This document shows positions 17,642 through 27,272 of a DNA stretch of 64,000 bases, piece after piece (position 1 is the first letter of the stretch; every line of letters starts with the position of its first letter). The notes beneath the pieces were generated by a model. That model saw only the letters and a list, made by a program, of their open reading frames with translations. It was not told the origin of the DNA and ran no database searches. The DNA lies in assembly GCA_018971625.1 (NCBI GenBank), contig JAGXAJ010000004.1, positions 33,478-97,477 on the forward strand, written 5' to 3'. The stretch is from Pseudomonadota bacterium (GTDB taxonomy: Bacteria; Pseudomonadota; Alphaproteobacteria; Rhizobiales; Xanthobacteraceae). The position numbers were made by a program, and so were the translations under genes.

Positions 17642-17765
17642 TATTGTTTCCGCTGGTCGGTCGTTCCGTCTCGTCGTGCGAAAACAATGCCGCGAGCCAA
17701 AAATTGTTTCGCGGTTCGGACCGGTCAGCGTCATTTTTGGTAAAATGGGAATGAACGGCAACGTT

Positions 17766-17796
17766 GTTCCCGCCCAAAAACATTGTTCCCGCCCAA
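17766..17796. repeat. Short tandem direct repeat GTTGTTCCCGCCC-like, two copies
   Basis: The 12-mer TTGTTCCCGCCC occurs twice, about 19 bases apart, each followed by an A-run. Read on the minus strand it is GGGCGGGAACAA. It lies between two minus-strand small genes and could be a regulator binding site or a remnant of a duplicated segment; there is no further evidence for function. Confidence 0.5.
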
Positions 17797-17814
17797 ATTG
17801 CAAACGCGCGCGGA

Positions 17815-17845
17815 ACAAAAAAGCTCCGGCCGTTACAGCCGGAAC
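17815..17845 (-). terminator. Rho-independent terminator of the 17877-18146 gene
   Basis: On the minus strand the sequence forms a TCCGGC/GCCGGA stem with a 7-base loop, then GC and a run of six T. It begins about 30 bases after the stop of the small secreted-protein gene and is in the right orientation to end its transcript. Confidence 0.75.
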
Positions 17846-17876
17846 TCGTTTGGCAATACGAATCGCTTTGCGCGGA

Positions 17877-18146
17877 TCAGTAGCAGCGGTTGATCAGACG
17901 CCAGCGCGGCCCCCAGGGGGTCGGGACCAGCCGCCGCACATAGCAGCCGCCGTAACCGTAGCCATAATAGGCGGGGCCGCCGACGTAAAAGCGCGGAGCG
18001 CCCCAGGCGTAACCGCGGTGCCAACCACCATGCCAGCCTCCGTGCCAGCCGTGACCGACCCAGGCCGAGGCTGAGGTCGGCGCCAGCGCGGCCGCACCCA
18101 GCGATGCCGCGGCAACTGCAACAAGCGAAAGTTTGCGTAACAACAT
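17877..18146 (-). CDS. Small secreted glycine/tryptophan/tyrosine-rich protein
   Basis: An 89-residue protein with a clear signal peptide (MLLRKLSLVAVAAASLGAAA, cleavage after ASA) and a mature part built of short GWHGGWH and YYGYGYGG repeats. It ends with a conserved-looking VRRLVPTPWGPRWRLINRCY. Proteins of this style are frequent in Bradyrhizobium and are presumed periplasmic or surface-exposed; function is unknown. The two cysteines near the end (GGCYV and NRCY) could form a disulfide. A good terminator follows the stop. The ATG at 18146 is preceded by GGAGATG a few bases upstream on its strand. Confidence 0.85.
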   Translation of the reverse strand: MLLRKLSLVAVAAASLGAAALAPTSASAWVGHGWHGGWHGGWHRGYAWGAPRFYVGGPAYYGYGYGGCYVRRLVPTPWGPRWRLINRCY

Positions 18147-18420
18147 GGATCATCTCCTTCGAAGCTTCGGCGCAAGTCTTGCGCCGCAGGTCAAATCGCG
18201 GGTCCCGGATGCTTTTGCCTGCGGTGGACATCCGGTTGTCCGCGAGACTATCCGGCAAAGTATGAACCGGACCGGGATGCACGTTTCAGATTGGGTTCAC
18301 CTTGGTGAAATCGCGTTAATTTTGACTCTTGGCGCATTGTCGGCCCGCTTGGCTTGCCGTCCCATCACGGCGCCGATATAAGCGCCGCAACTCCCCTCAG
18401 TTGTATTCAAGGACGAGATC

Positions 18421-18843
18421 ATGGCGATTGAACGCACCTTTTCGATCATCAAGCCGGACGCGACCAAGCGTAATCTTACCGGCGCAATCAACGCGCTGAT
18501 CGAGCAAGCGGGCCTTCGCATCGTGGCGCAAAAGCGCATCCGCATGACTCGCGAACAGGCCGAAACGTTCTACGCCGTTCACAAGGCGCGACCCTTCTTC
18601 GGCGAACTGGTGGATTTCATGATCTCCGGTCCGGTCGTTGTTCAGGTGCTCGAAGGTGAGGGGGCCGTGCTCCGGCATCGTGACGTCATGGGCGCGACCG
18701 ACCCCTCCAAGGCGGCAGAAGGCACCATCCGCAAGCTGCACGCCAATTCGATTGGTGAGAACTCGGTGCATGGTTCTGACGCTGCCGAAACCGCGGCGAT
18801 CGAAATCGCGCAGTTTTTCTCGGGCAACGAAATCGTCGGTTGA
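18421..18843 (+). CDS. ndk: Nucleoside diphosphate kinase
   Basis: Ndk transfers phosphate between NTPs and NDPs through a phosphohistidine. At 140 residues it has normal length. It starts [19 protein letters not shown] and has the catalytic region [12 protein letters not shown], whose histidine is near residue 117. The conserved [14 protein letters not shown] nucleotide-binding motif is also present. It is a single gene: the upstream neighbour is divergent and an interspersed repeat follows the stop by about 30 bases. Nothing unusual. Confidence 0.98.
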   Translation: MAIERTFSIIKPDATKRNLTGAINALIEQAGLRIVAQKRIRMTREQAETFYAVHKARPFFGELVDFMISGPVVVQVLEGEGAVLRHRDVMGATDPSKAAEGTIRKLHANSIGENSVHGSDAAETAAIEIAQFFSGNEIVG

Positions 18844-18870
18844 TTGACGCGAAATTTCGCGCGACATTCT

Positions 18871-18974
18871 AGAGCGTTTTCGAGCGAGGTGGATACCGGT
18901 TCGCGTAAAGAAAACGCGTCCAAACAAGAATCCAGAGCCGCGTTGCGATTCCATCGGAACGGAAAAGGCTCTGG
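18871..18974. repeat. Interspersed palindromic repeat (agagcgttttcg type)
   Basis: This ~104-base non-coding element has two inverted-repeat pairs. GCGTTTTC at the left pairs with GAAAACGC about 30 bases later. AGAGCC pairs with GGCTCT around a GATTCCATCGGAAC-like core. The start of the same element recurs at 63781 (gagcgttttcacgcgaagtg), truncated, and a degenerate form is at about 55386. Elements of this appearance are dispersed in Bradyrhizobium/Rhodopseudomonas genomes (memory, not a search). Confidence 0.7.
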
Positions 18975-19007
18975 CCGCAAGGGCCGCCGGGCCAACAGGG
19001 GCGGACT

Positions 19008-19871
19008 GTGAACTGGCACCACGTCGATCCCGCCAATGTCGGAGCGTTTCTGACGCAATTCCAGGCGGACCTGGTCAAGCCGTCGTTTTGGTTCGCGGTC
19101 GGCAAGATCATCTGGATCAACGTGCTGCTGTCCGGCGACAACGCGCTGGTGATCGCGATGGCGTGCCGCGGCCTGGCGCCGCGGCAAAGGCTGTGGGGGA
19201 TGACCATCGGCGCCGGCATTGCCGTGGTGTTGCTAGTCTCCTTCACCGGCATCGTCGCGACCCTGATAAGCTTGCCTTATCTGAAGCTGGTCGGTGGATT
19301 GGCGCTGCTTTTGATCGCGGCCAAGCTGCTGGTGCCGGAAGAGAGCGGCGGCGATATCACCGCGGGCACCAATCTTTGGCACGCGATCAGGATCGTGGTG
19401 CTCGCCGACATCGTCATGAGTCTTGACAACGTCATCGCGGTTGCCGCTGCCGCCAATGGAGAGATTGCATTGCTGGTGCTGGGCCTGGCCATCAGCATAC
19501 CCATGATCATCGCCGGCGCTGCCTTGATCATGCTGGTGCTGGACCGGTTTCCCATCCTGATCTGGCTCGGTGCGGCATTGCTCGGCTGGATCGCGGGCGA
19601 TGTGATCGCAACCGACCCCGCCATTCAGCCGATCCTCGACCGAGCGCTCGAGGGCAAGATCGCGCTGGGTCTCGACGCCAGCTCGACGGTCTTCGGCTGG
19701 GCGCCGCCTATCCGCCTCAACGGTGATATCGACGAATATATCTGCTCGGTGCTGGGAGCGGTCGCCGTGCTGGTGGCAGGGTCGATCTGGCGGCGACGCG
19801 CGCTTCGACGCATTGATCAGCTTGTGGCGCCGGTTGCGGACGAGACGACTCGCCCGGCAGATCCGGCATAA
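19008..19871 (+). CDS. TerC family integral membrane protein (YjbE-like)
   Basis: A 287-residue inner-membrane protein with about seven helices. The TerC hallmarks are two copies of a charged motif in membrane segments: LLSGDNALVIAMACRGL near residue 45 and DIVMSLDNVIAVAAAANG near residue 140. TerC/YjbE proteins are linked to metal export (for example manganese) and tellurite phenotypes, but the substrate here is not known. The start is GTG 19008, preceded by GGGGCGGA. The C-terminal third diverges from the family and ends in a cytoplasmic basic stretch (RRRALRRIDQLV). It is convergent with the small gene at 19922. Confidence 0.88.
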   Translation: MNWHHVDPANVGAFLTQFQADLVKPSFWFAVGKIIWINVLLSGDNALVIAMACRGLAPRQRLWGMTIGAGIAVVLLVSFTGIVATLISLPYLKLVGGLALLLIAAKLLVPEESGGDITAGTNLWHAIRIVVLADIVMSLDNVIAVAAAANGEIALLVLGLAISIPMIIAGAALIMLVLDRFPILIWLGAALLGWIAGDVIATDPAIQPILDRALEGKIALGLDASSTVFGWAPPIRLNGDIDEYICSVLGAVAVLVAGSIWRRRALRRIDQLVAPVADETTRPADPA

Positions 19872-19921
19872 GCGCTGAACCACGCGACGGCATGCGGATT
19901 CAACACGATACCGTCAATGTT

Positions 19922-20125
19922 CTAACGCCTGACTGAAAGCGCATCGCGCGCCTTCGACAGCGCGTCGAGTTCAGCATTTTGCTGTGCCAGGCGTTCGGAT
20001 ATCCGCTCTTCGTTGCGCTCGCCGGAAGCGGCGGCGGCCTGCTCGATCAATTGCCTGATGTTGTCGCGGGCAATAGCGATACGATTGTCTAACTCGGCGA
20101 GCGACAGGGCGCTGTATTCGGCCAT
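19922..20125 (-). CDS. Small coiled-coil hypothetical protein (67 aa)
   Basis: The 67-residue product starts MAEYSALSLAELDNRIAIAR and is entirely helical with heptad-like spacing, so a short coiled coil is likely. No signal peptide or membrane segment is seen. The start is decided by a strong Shine-Dalgarno (TGGAGGAC, 7 bases before ATG); the in-frame extension to 20278 overlaps the 3' end of ppx in another frame. It follows ppx by about 85 bases on the same strand and may be the last gene of the ppk-ppx transcript. Function unknown. Confidence 0.72.
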   Translation of the reverse strand: MAEYSALSLAELDNRIAIARDNIRQLIEQAAAASGERNEERISERLAQQNAELDALSKARDALSVRR

Positions 20126-20210
20126 ATCAAGTCCTCCAGGGGATGGCTGGCTCGGATGGTAGCAGCGCAACGCGGATCGAACGAAGTGAATTCCGCGGGT
20201 TCCAGCCGGC

Positions 20211-21710
20211 CTATCGCCGGATGACCGATCCCGAGCGGCCCAGCAGCCGGGCGAGTTGCTTGAAACGGCTGCCGACACGGTCGGCGACGAGATCGACCAA
20301 CTGATGTTCGAACACCAGCATCAGCTTGCGGCCGTCAGTGCGGAAATGGGTTGCGGGCAATACGCCGGGGCGCGCCGCGGATACCAGATGGGCCACACGA
20401 AACGCCGCGCCGAGAATGCGCGCCCGCTCATCCATGTTGAGCGGCACCAGTTCGCGAATCCGCGCCGGTGGCTCGTTTTCTTCGCTGAGACCGGCATAGC
20501 GATAAAACACCGAAAGGGCGATGAACGCCCGGCCGATATGGCTGACCGCGCCGAAATTGCCGTTGGTGATGAGATGGAGAGTCTGCTCGCCGCGATAGTC
20601 CGGATGCATCCGCCATCCGATATCCGAGAGCAGGCAGGCGGCGTGGCGCAGCCGCCGGTCTTCGTCGGTTTCGCGCAACTTTGCCACCCGGACCAGGCGA
20701 TCGGTCCAACCGATCAACTCCTGCGCATGGCGTGCCGAACGCGACAACAGCTCGTTGAGATCCTGCGCGGCGCAGAGCAACCCGTCCTGCGCGCGTTCCG
20801 CCTCGGGCAGCAACTCGTAGAGCAGCCCCTCGCGCACGCCGAAGGTCGAAAACACGATGGTCTTCGGGTTGGCGACGCGGATGATGTATTCGAGCACCAA
20901 CGCCGCATAGGTCAACAGCGGTCGCCGCGCGTCGGCGACGACCTCGATATTGGCCAGCATGTTGGCAGCGGCGAGACGGCGCAGCCGCTGCAGGAAATCG
21001 AGCGCGGCCGGCGCCGGGATCGAATAACCGTGCATCACCCGCAACGGATAGCCGCTCTGGATGATGTGGATGCGCGCCAGCGCGCGCCAGGTGCCGCCAA
21101 CCGCATAGAAGATGCGACCGCGACCGGCTTTCAACTGGTCGACCGCGGAGAGATCGGTGCGCACGATGCGCTCGGCACGCTTTAGCGATCTTTCCGAGGA
21201 GTCCTGCAGCGCCAGGCTTCCGAGCGGCAGCGTCACGCCGCTGTGCAGGCGATTGCCGCGCACGTCGCTCAGTTCCAGCGAGCCGCCGCCGAGATCGCCG
21301 ACGATGCCGTCCGGTCGGTGTACACCGGACACCACGCCGAGCGCGGACAGCCGAGCCTCGCGCGGTCCCGACAGGATATTGATCTTGACGCCGCAAATGC
21401 GCTGGGCCTTGGCGATGAAGTCGGGGCCATTGGTAGCGTCGCGGCAGGCGGCGGTGGCGATCGCGTGGACGCGTCCAACCTTCTGCACCCGGCACAATGC
21501 ACGAAACCGTCGCAGCGAGGTCAGCGCTTTCGCCACCGCATCGGGCGCCAGCAGGCCGGTGCTCTGGACTTCGCGGCCGAGGCCACACAGCGTTTTCTCG
21601 TTGAAGATCGTCACCAGGCTGCGGGCCATCGACGCGTAGACGACGAGACGCACCGAGTTGGAGCCGATGTCGATGACCGCGACGCTGGTTCGCTTGCGCG
21701 GCCGCTTCAC
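20211..21710 (-). CDS. ppx: Exopolyphosphatase (Ppx/GppA family)
   Basis: Ppx removes terminal phosphates from polyphosphate; GppA homologs also hydrolyse pppGpp, and the two cannot be separated by eye. The 499-residue protein shows the ASKHA-type phosphate motif VAVIDIGSNSVRLVVYASM at the N-terminus. The second phosphate loop is GIVGDLGGGSLELSDV, and an HD-like C-terminal domain contains RHAACLLSDIGWRMHPDY. It starts 12 bases downstream of ppk on the same strand. The pair builds and degrades polyphosphate and is probably co-transcribed. Confidence 0.93.
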   Translation of the reverse strand: MKRPRKRTSVAVIDIGSNSVRLVVYASMARSLVTIFNEKTLCGLGREVQSTGLLAPDAVAKALTSLRRFRALCRVQKVGRVHAIATAACRDATNGPDFIAKAQRICGVKINILSGPREARLSALGVVSGVHRPDGIVGDLGGGSLELSDVRGNRLHSGVTLPLGSLALQDSSERSLKRAERIVRTDLSAVDQLKAGRGRIFYAVGGTWRALARIHIIQSGYPLRVMHGYSIPAPAALDFLQRLRRLAAANMLANIEVVADARRPLLTYAALVLEYIIRVANPKTIVFSTFGVREGLLYELLPEAERAQDGLLCAAQDLNELLSRSARHAQELIGWTDRLVRVAKLRETDEDRRLRHAACLLSDIGWRMHPDYRGEQTLHLITNGNFGAVSHIGRAFIALSVFYRYAGLSEENEPPARIRELVPLNMDERARILGAAFRVAHLVSAARPGVLPATHFRTDGRKLMLVFEHQLVDLVADRVGSRFKQLARLLGRSGSVIRR

Positions 21711-21722
21711 CCCGAAAATCCC

Positions 21723-23921
21723 TTATGAGGGTTGCTGACGTTCGTTGCGGCGCGTAAGGCGCCGTGGCGAGGATTCCTTGAGCGACTTTCCACGGCCAGA
21801 CAAACTCGGATTCGTCATGAAATAGTTATGCAGGTTGAAGGGCTCCTCGCCCTTCGCGGCCTTCATACGCGTTGAGGACCCGTCCGGCAACAATTGCCAG
21901 CTTTGCTCGGTATCCTTCAGGTTCGCGACCATGATCTGTTCGAGAACCTGCTGATGCACCGTGGGATTTTGCAGCGGGCAAAGCACTTCGACACGACGAT
22001 CGAGGTTACGCGGCATCATGTCGGCCGACGAGATATACACAGCCGCTTTTGCGCTGGGCAGGCCCTGACCCATGCCGAAGCAGTAGATTCGGCCGTGTTC
22101 GAGGAATCGGCCGATCACCGACTTGACGCGGATGTTTTCGGAAAGGCCGGGAATCCCGGGCCGCAAGCAGCAGATGCCGCGCACCACCAGTTCGATCGAG
22201 ACGCCGGCCTGCGAGGCCTCATACAGCGAGTCGATGATGTCGGGATCGACCAGCGAGTTCATCTTCATCCAGATCGCCGCCGGCCTGCCGTGACGTGCGT
22301 GCCCGGTCTCGCCGCGAATATGTTCGAGGATGCGCTTGCGCAGGGTGAGTGGGGATACCGCCATCTTCTCGATATCGCTCGGTTCGGCGTAGCCGGTGAT
22401 GTAGTTGAATACGCGCGCGGCATCGCGGCCGATGATCGGATCGGACGTGAAGTAGGACAGATCGGTATAGATGCGCGCCGTCACCGGATGATAGTTGCCG
22501 GTGCCGGTATGGACATAGGTGGTGAGGCTGCCGCTCTCGCGGCGCACGATCAATGACAGCTTGGCGTGGGTCTTCAGTTCGAGGAAGCCGTAGACCACCT
22601 GCACGCCGGCGCGCTCGAGATCGCGCGCCCATCGGATGTTGGCTTCCTCGTCGAACCTCGCCTTGAGCTCGATCAACGCGGTCACCGACTTGCCGGCTTC
22701 GGCCGCTTCCGCCAGCGCGCGCACGATCGGCGAGTTGTTCGAGGTGCGGTAGAGCGTCTGCTTGATGGCGACGACGTCGGGGTCGCGCGCCGCCTGTTGC
22801 AGGAACTGCACCACGACGTCGAACGATTCGTAAGGATGATGGACGATCAGATCCTTCTGCCGGATCGCTGCGAAGATATCGCCGCCATGATCGCGCACGC
22901 GCTCGGGATGACGCGGCACGTAAGGCACGAATTCGAGGTCCGGGCGGTCGAGCCGGGTGAGCTGCGACAATTCGTTCATCGCCAGCACGCCCTCGACCAG
23001 CAAAACCTCGTCAGGCGCGGTCGACAGCGCATGCTGCACGAAAGCGCGTAACTCCTCCGGCATCTTGGCTTCGATCTCGAGCCGGATCACCGATCCGCGC
23101 CGCCGCCGCTTCAGGGCGGTCTCGAACAGGCGAACCAGATCTTCGGCCTCTTCCTCGATTTCGAGTTCGGAGTCGCGGATGATGCGGAAGGCGCCCTGGC
23201 CCTTGACGGTGTAACCGGGGAACAGGCGGCCGATAAACAGGCCGGTAGCCTCTTCCAGCGTAATCAGCCGCACCGTGCCGTCCTTGCCGGCGGGCATCCG
23301 GATGAAGCGGTCGATCTTGCCGGGCATGCGAATGAGCGCGTTCATTGGCTTGCCGTCGGACACCCGCGCCAGATGCAGCGCCACCGTGAAGCCGAGGCTC
23401 GGGATGAAGGGGAAAGGGTGCGCCGGATCAATCGCAAGCGGGGTGAGCAGCGGGAAGATGTTGTGGAGGAAGTGATCCTCGATCCAGGCGCGCTCGGGCT
23501 TGGTAACGTCGCGGCCGTCGACCAGGACGATGCCGAAGCCGGCGAGTAATCCACGCAGATCGCGCCAGATCGCCTGTTGATCGTTGGCGAGCGTCGAGAC
23601 CGTCTCGTTGATCATGACGAGTTGTTCCGAGGGCGTCAGTCCGTCCGGGCTGCGCTCGATAATGCCTTCGCGGACCTGGGCCTTGATGCCGGCGACCCGG
23701 ACCATAAAGAACTCGTCAAGGTTGTTGGCGGAAATCGACAAAAACCTGACCCGCTCCAGCGCGGGATGGCGGGGATTGACGGATTCCTCGAGTACCCGGC
23801 GGTTGAAATGCAGCCAGGAAAGCTCGCGGTTGATGAAGCGCTCGCGACTCCGGGCCATCGACGAGGTGGCCTCGGCTGGCTCATCTTTTTCTTTAGTTAC
23901 AATGGCTTGCGGGGAGTCCAT
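21723..23921 (-). CDS. ppk1: Polyphosphate kinase 1
   Basis: PPK1 reversibly polymerises the gamma phosphate of ATP into polyphosphate. About 732 residues begin [20 protein letters not shown]; an ATG five codons upstream (23936) is an equally possible start because neither has a strong Shine-Dalgarno. The N domain has [19 protein letters not shown] and [20 protein letters not shown]. The catalytic core holds the two histidine regions [13 protein letters not shown] and [20 protein letters not shown], the first carrying the expected phosphohistidine. The C-terminal part has [19 protein letters not shown] sequence ([20 protein letters not shown]). It lies between hdaA and ppx on the same strand. 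Confidence 0.95.
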   Translation of the reverse strand: MDSPQAIVTKEKDEPAEATSSMARSRERFINRELSWLHFNRRVLEESVNPRHPALERVRFLSISANNLDEFFMVRVAGIKAQVREGIIERSPDGLTPSEQLVMINETVSTLANDQQAIWRDLRGLLAGFGIVLVDGRDVTKPERAWIEDHFLHNIFPLLTPLAIDPAHPFPFIPSLGFTVALHLARVSDGKPMNALIRMPGKIDRFIRMPAGKDGTVRLITLEEATGLFIGRLFPGYTVKGQGAFRIIRDSELEIEEEAEDLVRLFETALKRRRRGSVIRLEIEAKMPEELRAFVQHALSTAPDEVLLVEGVLAMNELSQLTRLDRPDLEFVPYVPRHPERVRDHGGDIFAAIRQKDLIVHHPYESFDVVVQFLQQAARDPDVVAIKQTLYRTSNNSPIVRALAEAAEAGKSVTALIELKARFDEEANIRWARDLERAGVQVVYGFLELKTHAKLSLIVRRESGSLTTYVHTGTGNYHPVTARIYTDLSYFTSDPIIGRDAARVFNYITGYAEPSDIEKMAVSPLTLRKRILEHIRGETGHARHGRPAAIWMKMNSLVDPDIIDSLYEASQAGVSIELVVRGICCLRPGIPGLSENIRVKSVIGRFLEHGRIYCFGMGQGLPSAKAAVYISSADMMPRNLDRRVEVLCPLQNPTVHQQVLEQIMVANLKDTEQSWQLLPDGSSTRMKAAKGEEPFNLHNYFMTNPSLSGRGKSLKESSPRRLTRRNERQQPS

Positions 23922-24092
23922 AAGAATTCGGTCCATCTCGAAACAAACGGCCAGGCGATTTGCGGCAGCGCTCCGCAAAGCATGTGTTATCGCGATGACG
24001 TTTCAATGACATTGACGTTCCGGGCGCGGCCCCCGTCAAGACGGGAGCGGCTGCGCGAATGGCAAACTATTAGTCTTGATCCGGCCTTAAGC

Positions 24093-24791
24093 TCAGCCTC
24101 GGGTCGCCTGAGGTCTGTCTCGACGCAGCAATTCAGCGGCCAGCGTCCGGGTCACCGGGCGGCCCAGCCGCAGCGCCTCGCTATCCAGCAGTTCCACCGT
24201 CTGCCGCGCGGCGACAACCGATCGCTCGATGCGGGCCGCGAGAAAGCCGACCACGCTCTCGTCAACCGCCATCTGGCGGTCGGCGCAGAATTTCACGATC
24301 AACGCCCGGAACAGCCGATCGTCGGGCGGCGACAGCTCGATCGCCGGTATCGCGCGAAGGCGAGACTTGAGATCGCGCAGTTCGATGTTGAGGGAAGCTA
24401 TCGGCACGCGCGCGGTGATTAGCACCGATGCGGCGTCTTCGCGCGCGAGGTTCAGCAGATGGAAAAGCGCGCGTTCGTCGAATTCCGCAGATTTCAGGTC
24501 CTCGACTACCAGCGCTCCCGTGGCGAGCTGGCGCGGTACTTCTGCGGCGGTAAGGACGTGCGCGCTGGTGGAGCGGGCGCCGGTCTGTTCGGCCCAGATT
24601 GCCGCGAGGTGGCTCTTGCCGGAACCTTCGGGGCCGACCAGCAGCATCACGGGGTTAGGCCAATCGGGCCAGCTATCGACCAGCGCCAGCCCCGCGGCAT
24701 TGGCTGGTCCTTCGAGAAAATTGTCGCGGGAAAGGCTTTCGGCGTGCGGCAACGCGAAGGCGAGCTGACGAGGTTGAACGCGGCTTGCCAC
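24093..24791 (-). CDS. hdaA: DnaA-related regulatory ATPase HdaA
   Basis: HdaA promotes hydrolysis of DnaA-bound ATP with the replisome clamp and so limits re-initiation. The 232-residue protein has a short N-terminal QLAFALPHAES motif, likely the clamp-binding peptide (QLxFxLP). The AAA+ domain carries the P-loop VGPEGSGKSHLAAIWA. The region corresponding to Walker B is ALVVEDLKSAEF, and ARVPIASLNIELRDLKSRL is the sensor region. A C-terminal helical domain ends with Arg-rich residues. It follows the phosphatidyltransferase gene by 48 bases and precedes ppk, an arrangement conserved in many alphaproteobacteria. Confidence 0.9.
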   Translation of the reverse strand: MASRVQPRQLAFALPHAESLSRDNFLEGPANAAGLALVDSWPDWPNPVMLLVGPEGSGKSHLAAIWAEQTGARSTSAHVLTAAEVPRQLATGALVVEDLKSAEFDERALFHLLNLAREDAASVLITARVPIASLNIELRDLKSRLRAIPAIELSPPDDRLFRALIVKFCADRQMAVDESVVGFLAARIERSVVAARQTVELLDSEALRLGRPVTRTLAAELLRRDRPQATRG

Positions 24792-24839
24792 GCAATCACT
24801 CCATGCCGGACAATGCCGGCGCCGCTAGCGGTCAGAAGT

Positions 24840-25382
24840 TCAACGGGTTTCGATCGTACTCATGTGCCGCGCCCATTCCACGAGATAGAAGGAGACCGAC
24901 GTCAATGTAAAGATCGTAATGAGGACCATCAGCACCTGGTCGTAGGGTGCGATATTGAAGCCGAAGCCGACCGAGCCCAGCACCAGTGCGGCGAACGCTA
25001 CCTGGGTGGCGGTGTTGAGTTTCGACACCATCAGCGGTTTCATCGCGACTGGCTTGCCGAACAGCCATGACACGATCACCGCGCCGACGATCATGATGTC
25101 GCGCGAAACCACCAGGATGACGATCCAGCGCGGCAACTCGCCCGAGATCCCGAGCGCCACATAGATCGACACCAGAAGCGCCTTGTCGGCCAGCGGATCG
25201 AGCAAGGCGCCCAGTTCGCTGGTCATGTTGAAGCGTTTGGCCAGAAAGCCGTCGACCGCGTCGCTGACGCCCGCGACGACGAAGATCGCAAACGCGATCT
25301 CCATCTGGTTGGAGGCGATCGCCCAGACAATGAACGGGACCAAAAGAATGCGGCCCAGCGTAATGATATTCGGAATACTCAC
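24840..25382 (-). CDS. pgsA: CDP-alcohol phosphatidyltransferase family protein
   Basis: An inner-membrane enzyme that joins a CDP-diacylglycerol phosphatidyl group to an alcohol; PgsA uses glycerol 3-phosphate. The GTG start at 25382 gives 180 residues beginning (M)SIPNIITLGRILLVPFIVWA, the classic N-terminus. The signature is complete: DAVDGFLAKRF followed by GALLDPLADKALL. Four to six membrane helices are visible. An upstream ATG at 25493 would add 37 residues unlike the family and approach the divergent purM gene. The symbol pgsA is the best guess, but substrate specificity cannot be read from sequence. Confidence 0.82.
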   Translation of the reverse strand: MSIPNIITLGRILLVPFIVWAIASNQMEIAFAIFVVAGVSDAVDGFLAKRFNMTSELGALLDPLADKALLVSIYVALGISGELPRWIVILVVSRDIMIVGAVIVSWLFGKPVAMKPLMVSKLNTATQVAFAALVLGSVGFGFNIAPYDQVLMVLITIFTLTSVSFYLVEWARHMSTIETR

Positions 25383-25539
25383 GCGGCGCTTCCCGGCCAC
25401 TACCGGCCTGATTTCGCTAAAGATCCTGCCCTTTGGTCGAGCTGGTTCCTGTTGTACATAGTACAGGCGGGCGCGGCTGGCGAGCCATTGCACGGCGGCG
25501 GATTCGGACGTAACCAGCCGCCATCATCTGGAATCGGGC

Positions 25540-26613
25540 ATGACCGACGGTAAAAATGGCCTCACTTACGCGGATTCGGGCGTCGACATCGATGCAGGCA
25601 ATCGCCTGGTCGACCTGATCAAGCCGCTGGTTCGTGCCACCGCACGTCCCGGCGCCGCCGCCGAGATCGGCGGATTCGGCGGCCTGTTCGACCTCAAGGC
25701 CGCCGGCTTTACCGATCCGGTGCTGGTCGCGGCCACCGATGGCGTCGGCACCAAGCTCAAGATCGCGGTCGAGACCGGCCTGCATGACAGCATCGGCATC
25801 GATCTGGTGGCGATGTCGGTCAACGATCTCGTGGTGCAGGGCGCCGAGCCGCTTTTCTTCCTGGACTATTTCGCCTGCGGCAAGCTCGACCCGGAAGCCG
25901 CGGCTGCGATCGTGGCCGGCATCGCCGAAGGCTGCCGGGAATCCGGTTGTGCGCTGATCGGTGGCGAGACCGCTGAAATGCCCGGACTGTACAGGGACGG
26001 TGATTACGACCTCGGCGGCTTTGCGGTCGGTGCCGCTGAACGCGGCGCGTTGTTGCCTCGGCCCGATATCGACGCCGGCGACGCGGTGATCGGGCTGGCC
26101 TCGTCGGGCGTACATTGCAACGGCTTCTCGCTGGTGCGCAAGATCGTCGAACAGTCGCGGGTTGCCTACGACGCGCCGGCGCCGTTCTCGCCGGTCATGA
26201 CCTTGGGCGGCGCTCTGCTGGCGCCGACAAGACTTTATGTGCGCTCCTGCCTGCGTGCGATCCGCGAGACCAGCGCTGTCAAGGGGCTCGCCCACATTAC
26301 CGGCGGCGGCTTCACCGACAACATCCCGCGCGTGCTGCCGAAGCATCTCGGCGTCGGCATCGATCTGGCGCGTTTGCCGGTGCTGCCGGTGTTCAAATGG
26401 CTGGCGGAGCAGGGCAGCATCACCGAACCCGAATTGCTGCGCACCTTCAATTGTGGCATCGGCATGATCGTGATCGTGAAACCCGACGCCATCGACCGGG
26501 TCAGCGACGTTTTCAAGCAAAACGGCGAGACCGTTACGCCGTTGGGCGAGGTGATCAAGGTCGAAGGCGAACACCGCGTGGTCTATAACGGCCATCTCGA
26601 TCTGGCGCAGTGA
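25540..26613 (+). CDS. purM: Phosphoribosylformylglycinamidine cyclo-ligase
   Basis: PurM converts FGAM to AIR with ATP in purine synthesis. The 357-residue protein has the standard motifs: [20 protein letters not shown] at the N-terminus, [41 protein letters not shown] and [19 protein letters not shown]. The glycine-rich [16 protein letters not shown] lies near the C-terminus. It is divergent from the phosphatidyltransferase gene and precedes purN by 4 bases. The purMN pair is a widespread operon. Confidence 0.97.
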   Translation: MTDGKNGLTYADSGVDIDAGNRLVDLIKPLVRATARPGAAAEIGGFGGLFDLKAAGFTDPVLVAATDGVGTKLKIAVETGLHDSIGIDLVAMSVNDLVVQGAEPLFFLDYFACGKLDPEAAAAIVAGIAEGCRESGCALIGGETAEMPGLYRDGDYDLGGFAVGAAERGALLPRPDIDAGDAVIGLASSGVHCNGFSLVRKIVEQSRVAYDAPAPFSPVMTLGGALLAPTRLYVRSCLRAIRETSAVKGLAHITGGGFTDNIPRVLPKHLGVGIDLARLPVLPVFKWLAEQGSITEPELLRTFNCGIGMIVIVKPDAIDRVSDVFKQNGETVTPLGEVIKVEGEHRVVYNGHLDLAQ

Positions 26614-26617
26614 AGCG

Positions 26618-27271
26618 ATGAAACGCCGTGTCGCCATTCTGATTTCGGGACGCGGATCGAACATGGCTGCGCTGATCCAGGCCGCCAGCGCGCAGGATTT
26701 CCCGGCCGAAATCGCCGTCGTGATTTCCAACCGCGCGGACGCTGGCGGGCTGGCGCTCGCGGTCCGGAACGGCGTTGCCACCGCCATCATCGAGAGCAAG
26801 CCGTTCGGTCAGGATCGTGCGGCGTTCGAGACGCAGGTGCAGTCGGCGCTGGACGAGCACCGAGTCGAGCTGATTTGCCTGGCCGGTTTCATGCGGTTGT
26901 TGACCGCCGAATTCGTGCAGCGCTGGTACGGCCGGATGCTCAACATCCATCCCTCGTTGCTGCCTTCATTTCCAGGAATAGATCCCGCGCGTCAGGCTTT
27001 GGAAGCCGGCGTGAAAATTTCCGGCGCCACCGTGCATTTCGTCATTCCGGAAACCGACGCCGGGCCGATTGTGATGCAGGGCGCCGTTCAGGTTGCTGAC
27101 GACGACACGCCCGAGACGCTTGCGGCGCGGATCCTCAAGGTCGAGCACCGCATCTATCCCGATGCATTGAGACTGCTAGCCGGCGGTGGCATCCGGGTCG
27201 CAGGCAATGTCTGCCAAACCACGGGCAGTATCGATCTCGGCGGTCGCCTGATCTCGCCCGCGCTGCGATAG
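26618..27271 (+). CDS. purN: Phosphoribosylglycinamide formyltransferase (folate-dependent)
   Basis: PurN transfers a formyl group from 10-formyltetrahydrofolate to GAR. The 217 residues contain the substrate loop ILISGRGSNMAALIQA, the catalytic Asn and His in MLNIHPSLLPSFPGIDPARQ, and the HFVIPETDAGPIVMQGAV segment with the catalytic aspartate. It is the second gene of the purMN operon. Its stop lies 1 base from the convergent outer-membrane protein gene. A C-terminal extension of about 15 residues (NVCQTTGSIDLGGRLISPAL) is a little longer than in E. coli, as often seen in Rhizobiales. Confidence 0.97.
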   Translation: MKRRVAILISGRGSNMAALIQAASAQDFPAEIAVVISNRADAGGLALAVRNGVATAIIESKPFGQDRAAFETQVQSALDEHRVELICLAGFMRLLTAEFVQRWYGRMLNIHPSLLPSFPGIDPARQALEAGVKISGATVHFVIPETDAGPIVMQGAVQVADDDTPETLAARILKVEHRIYPDALRLLAGGGIRVAGNVCQTTGSIDLGGRLISPALR

Positions 27272-27272
27272 C

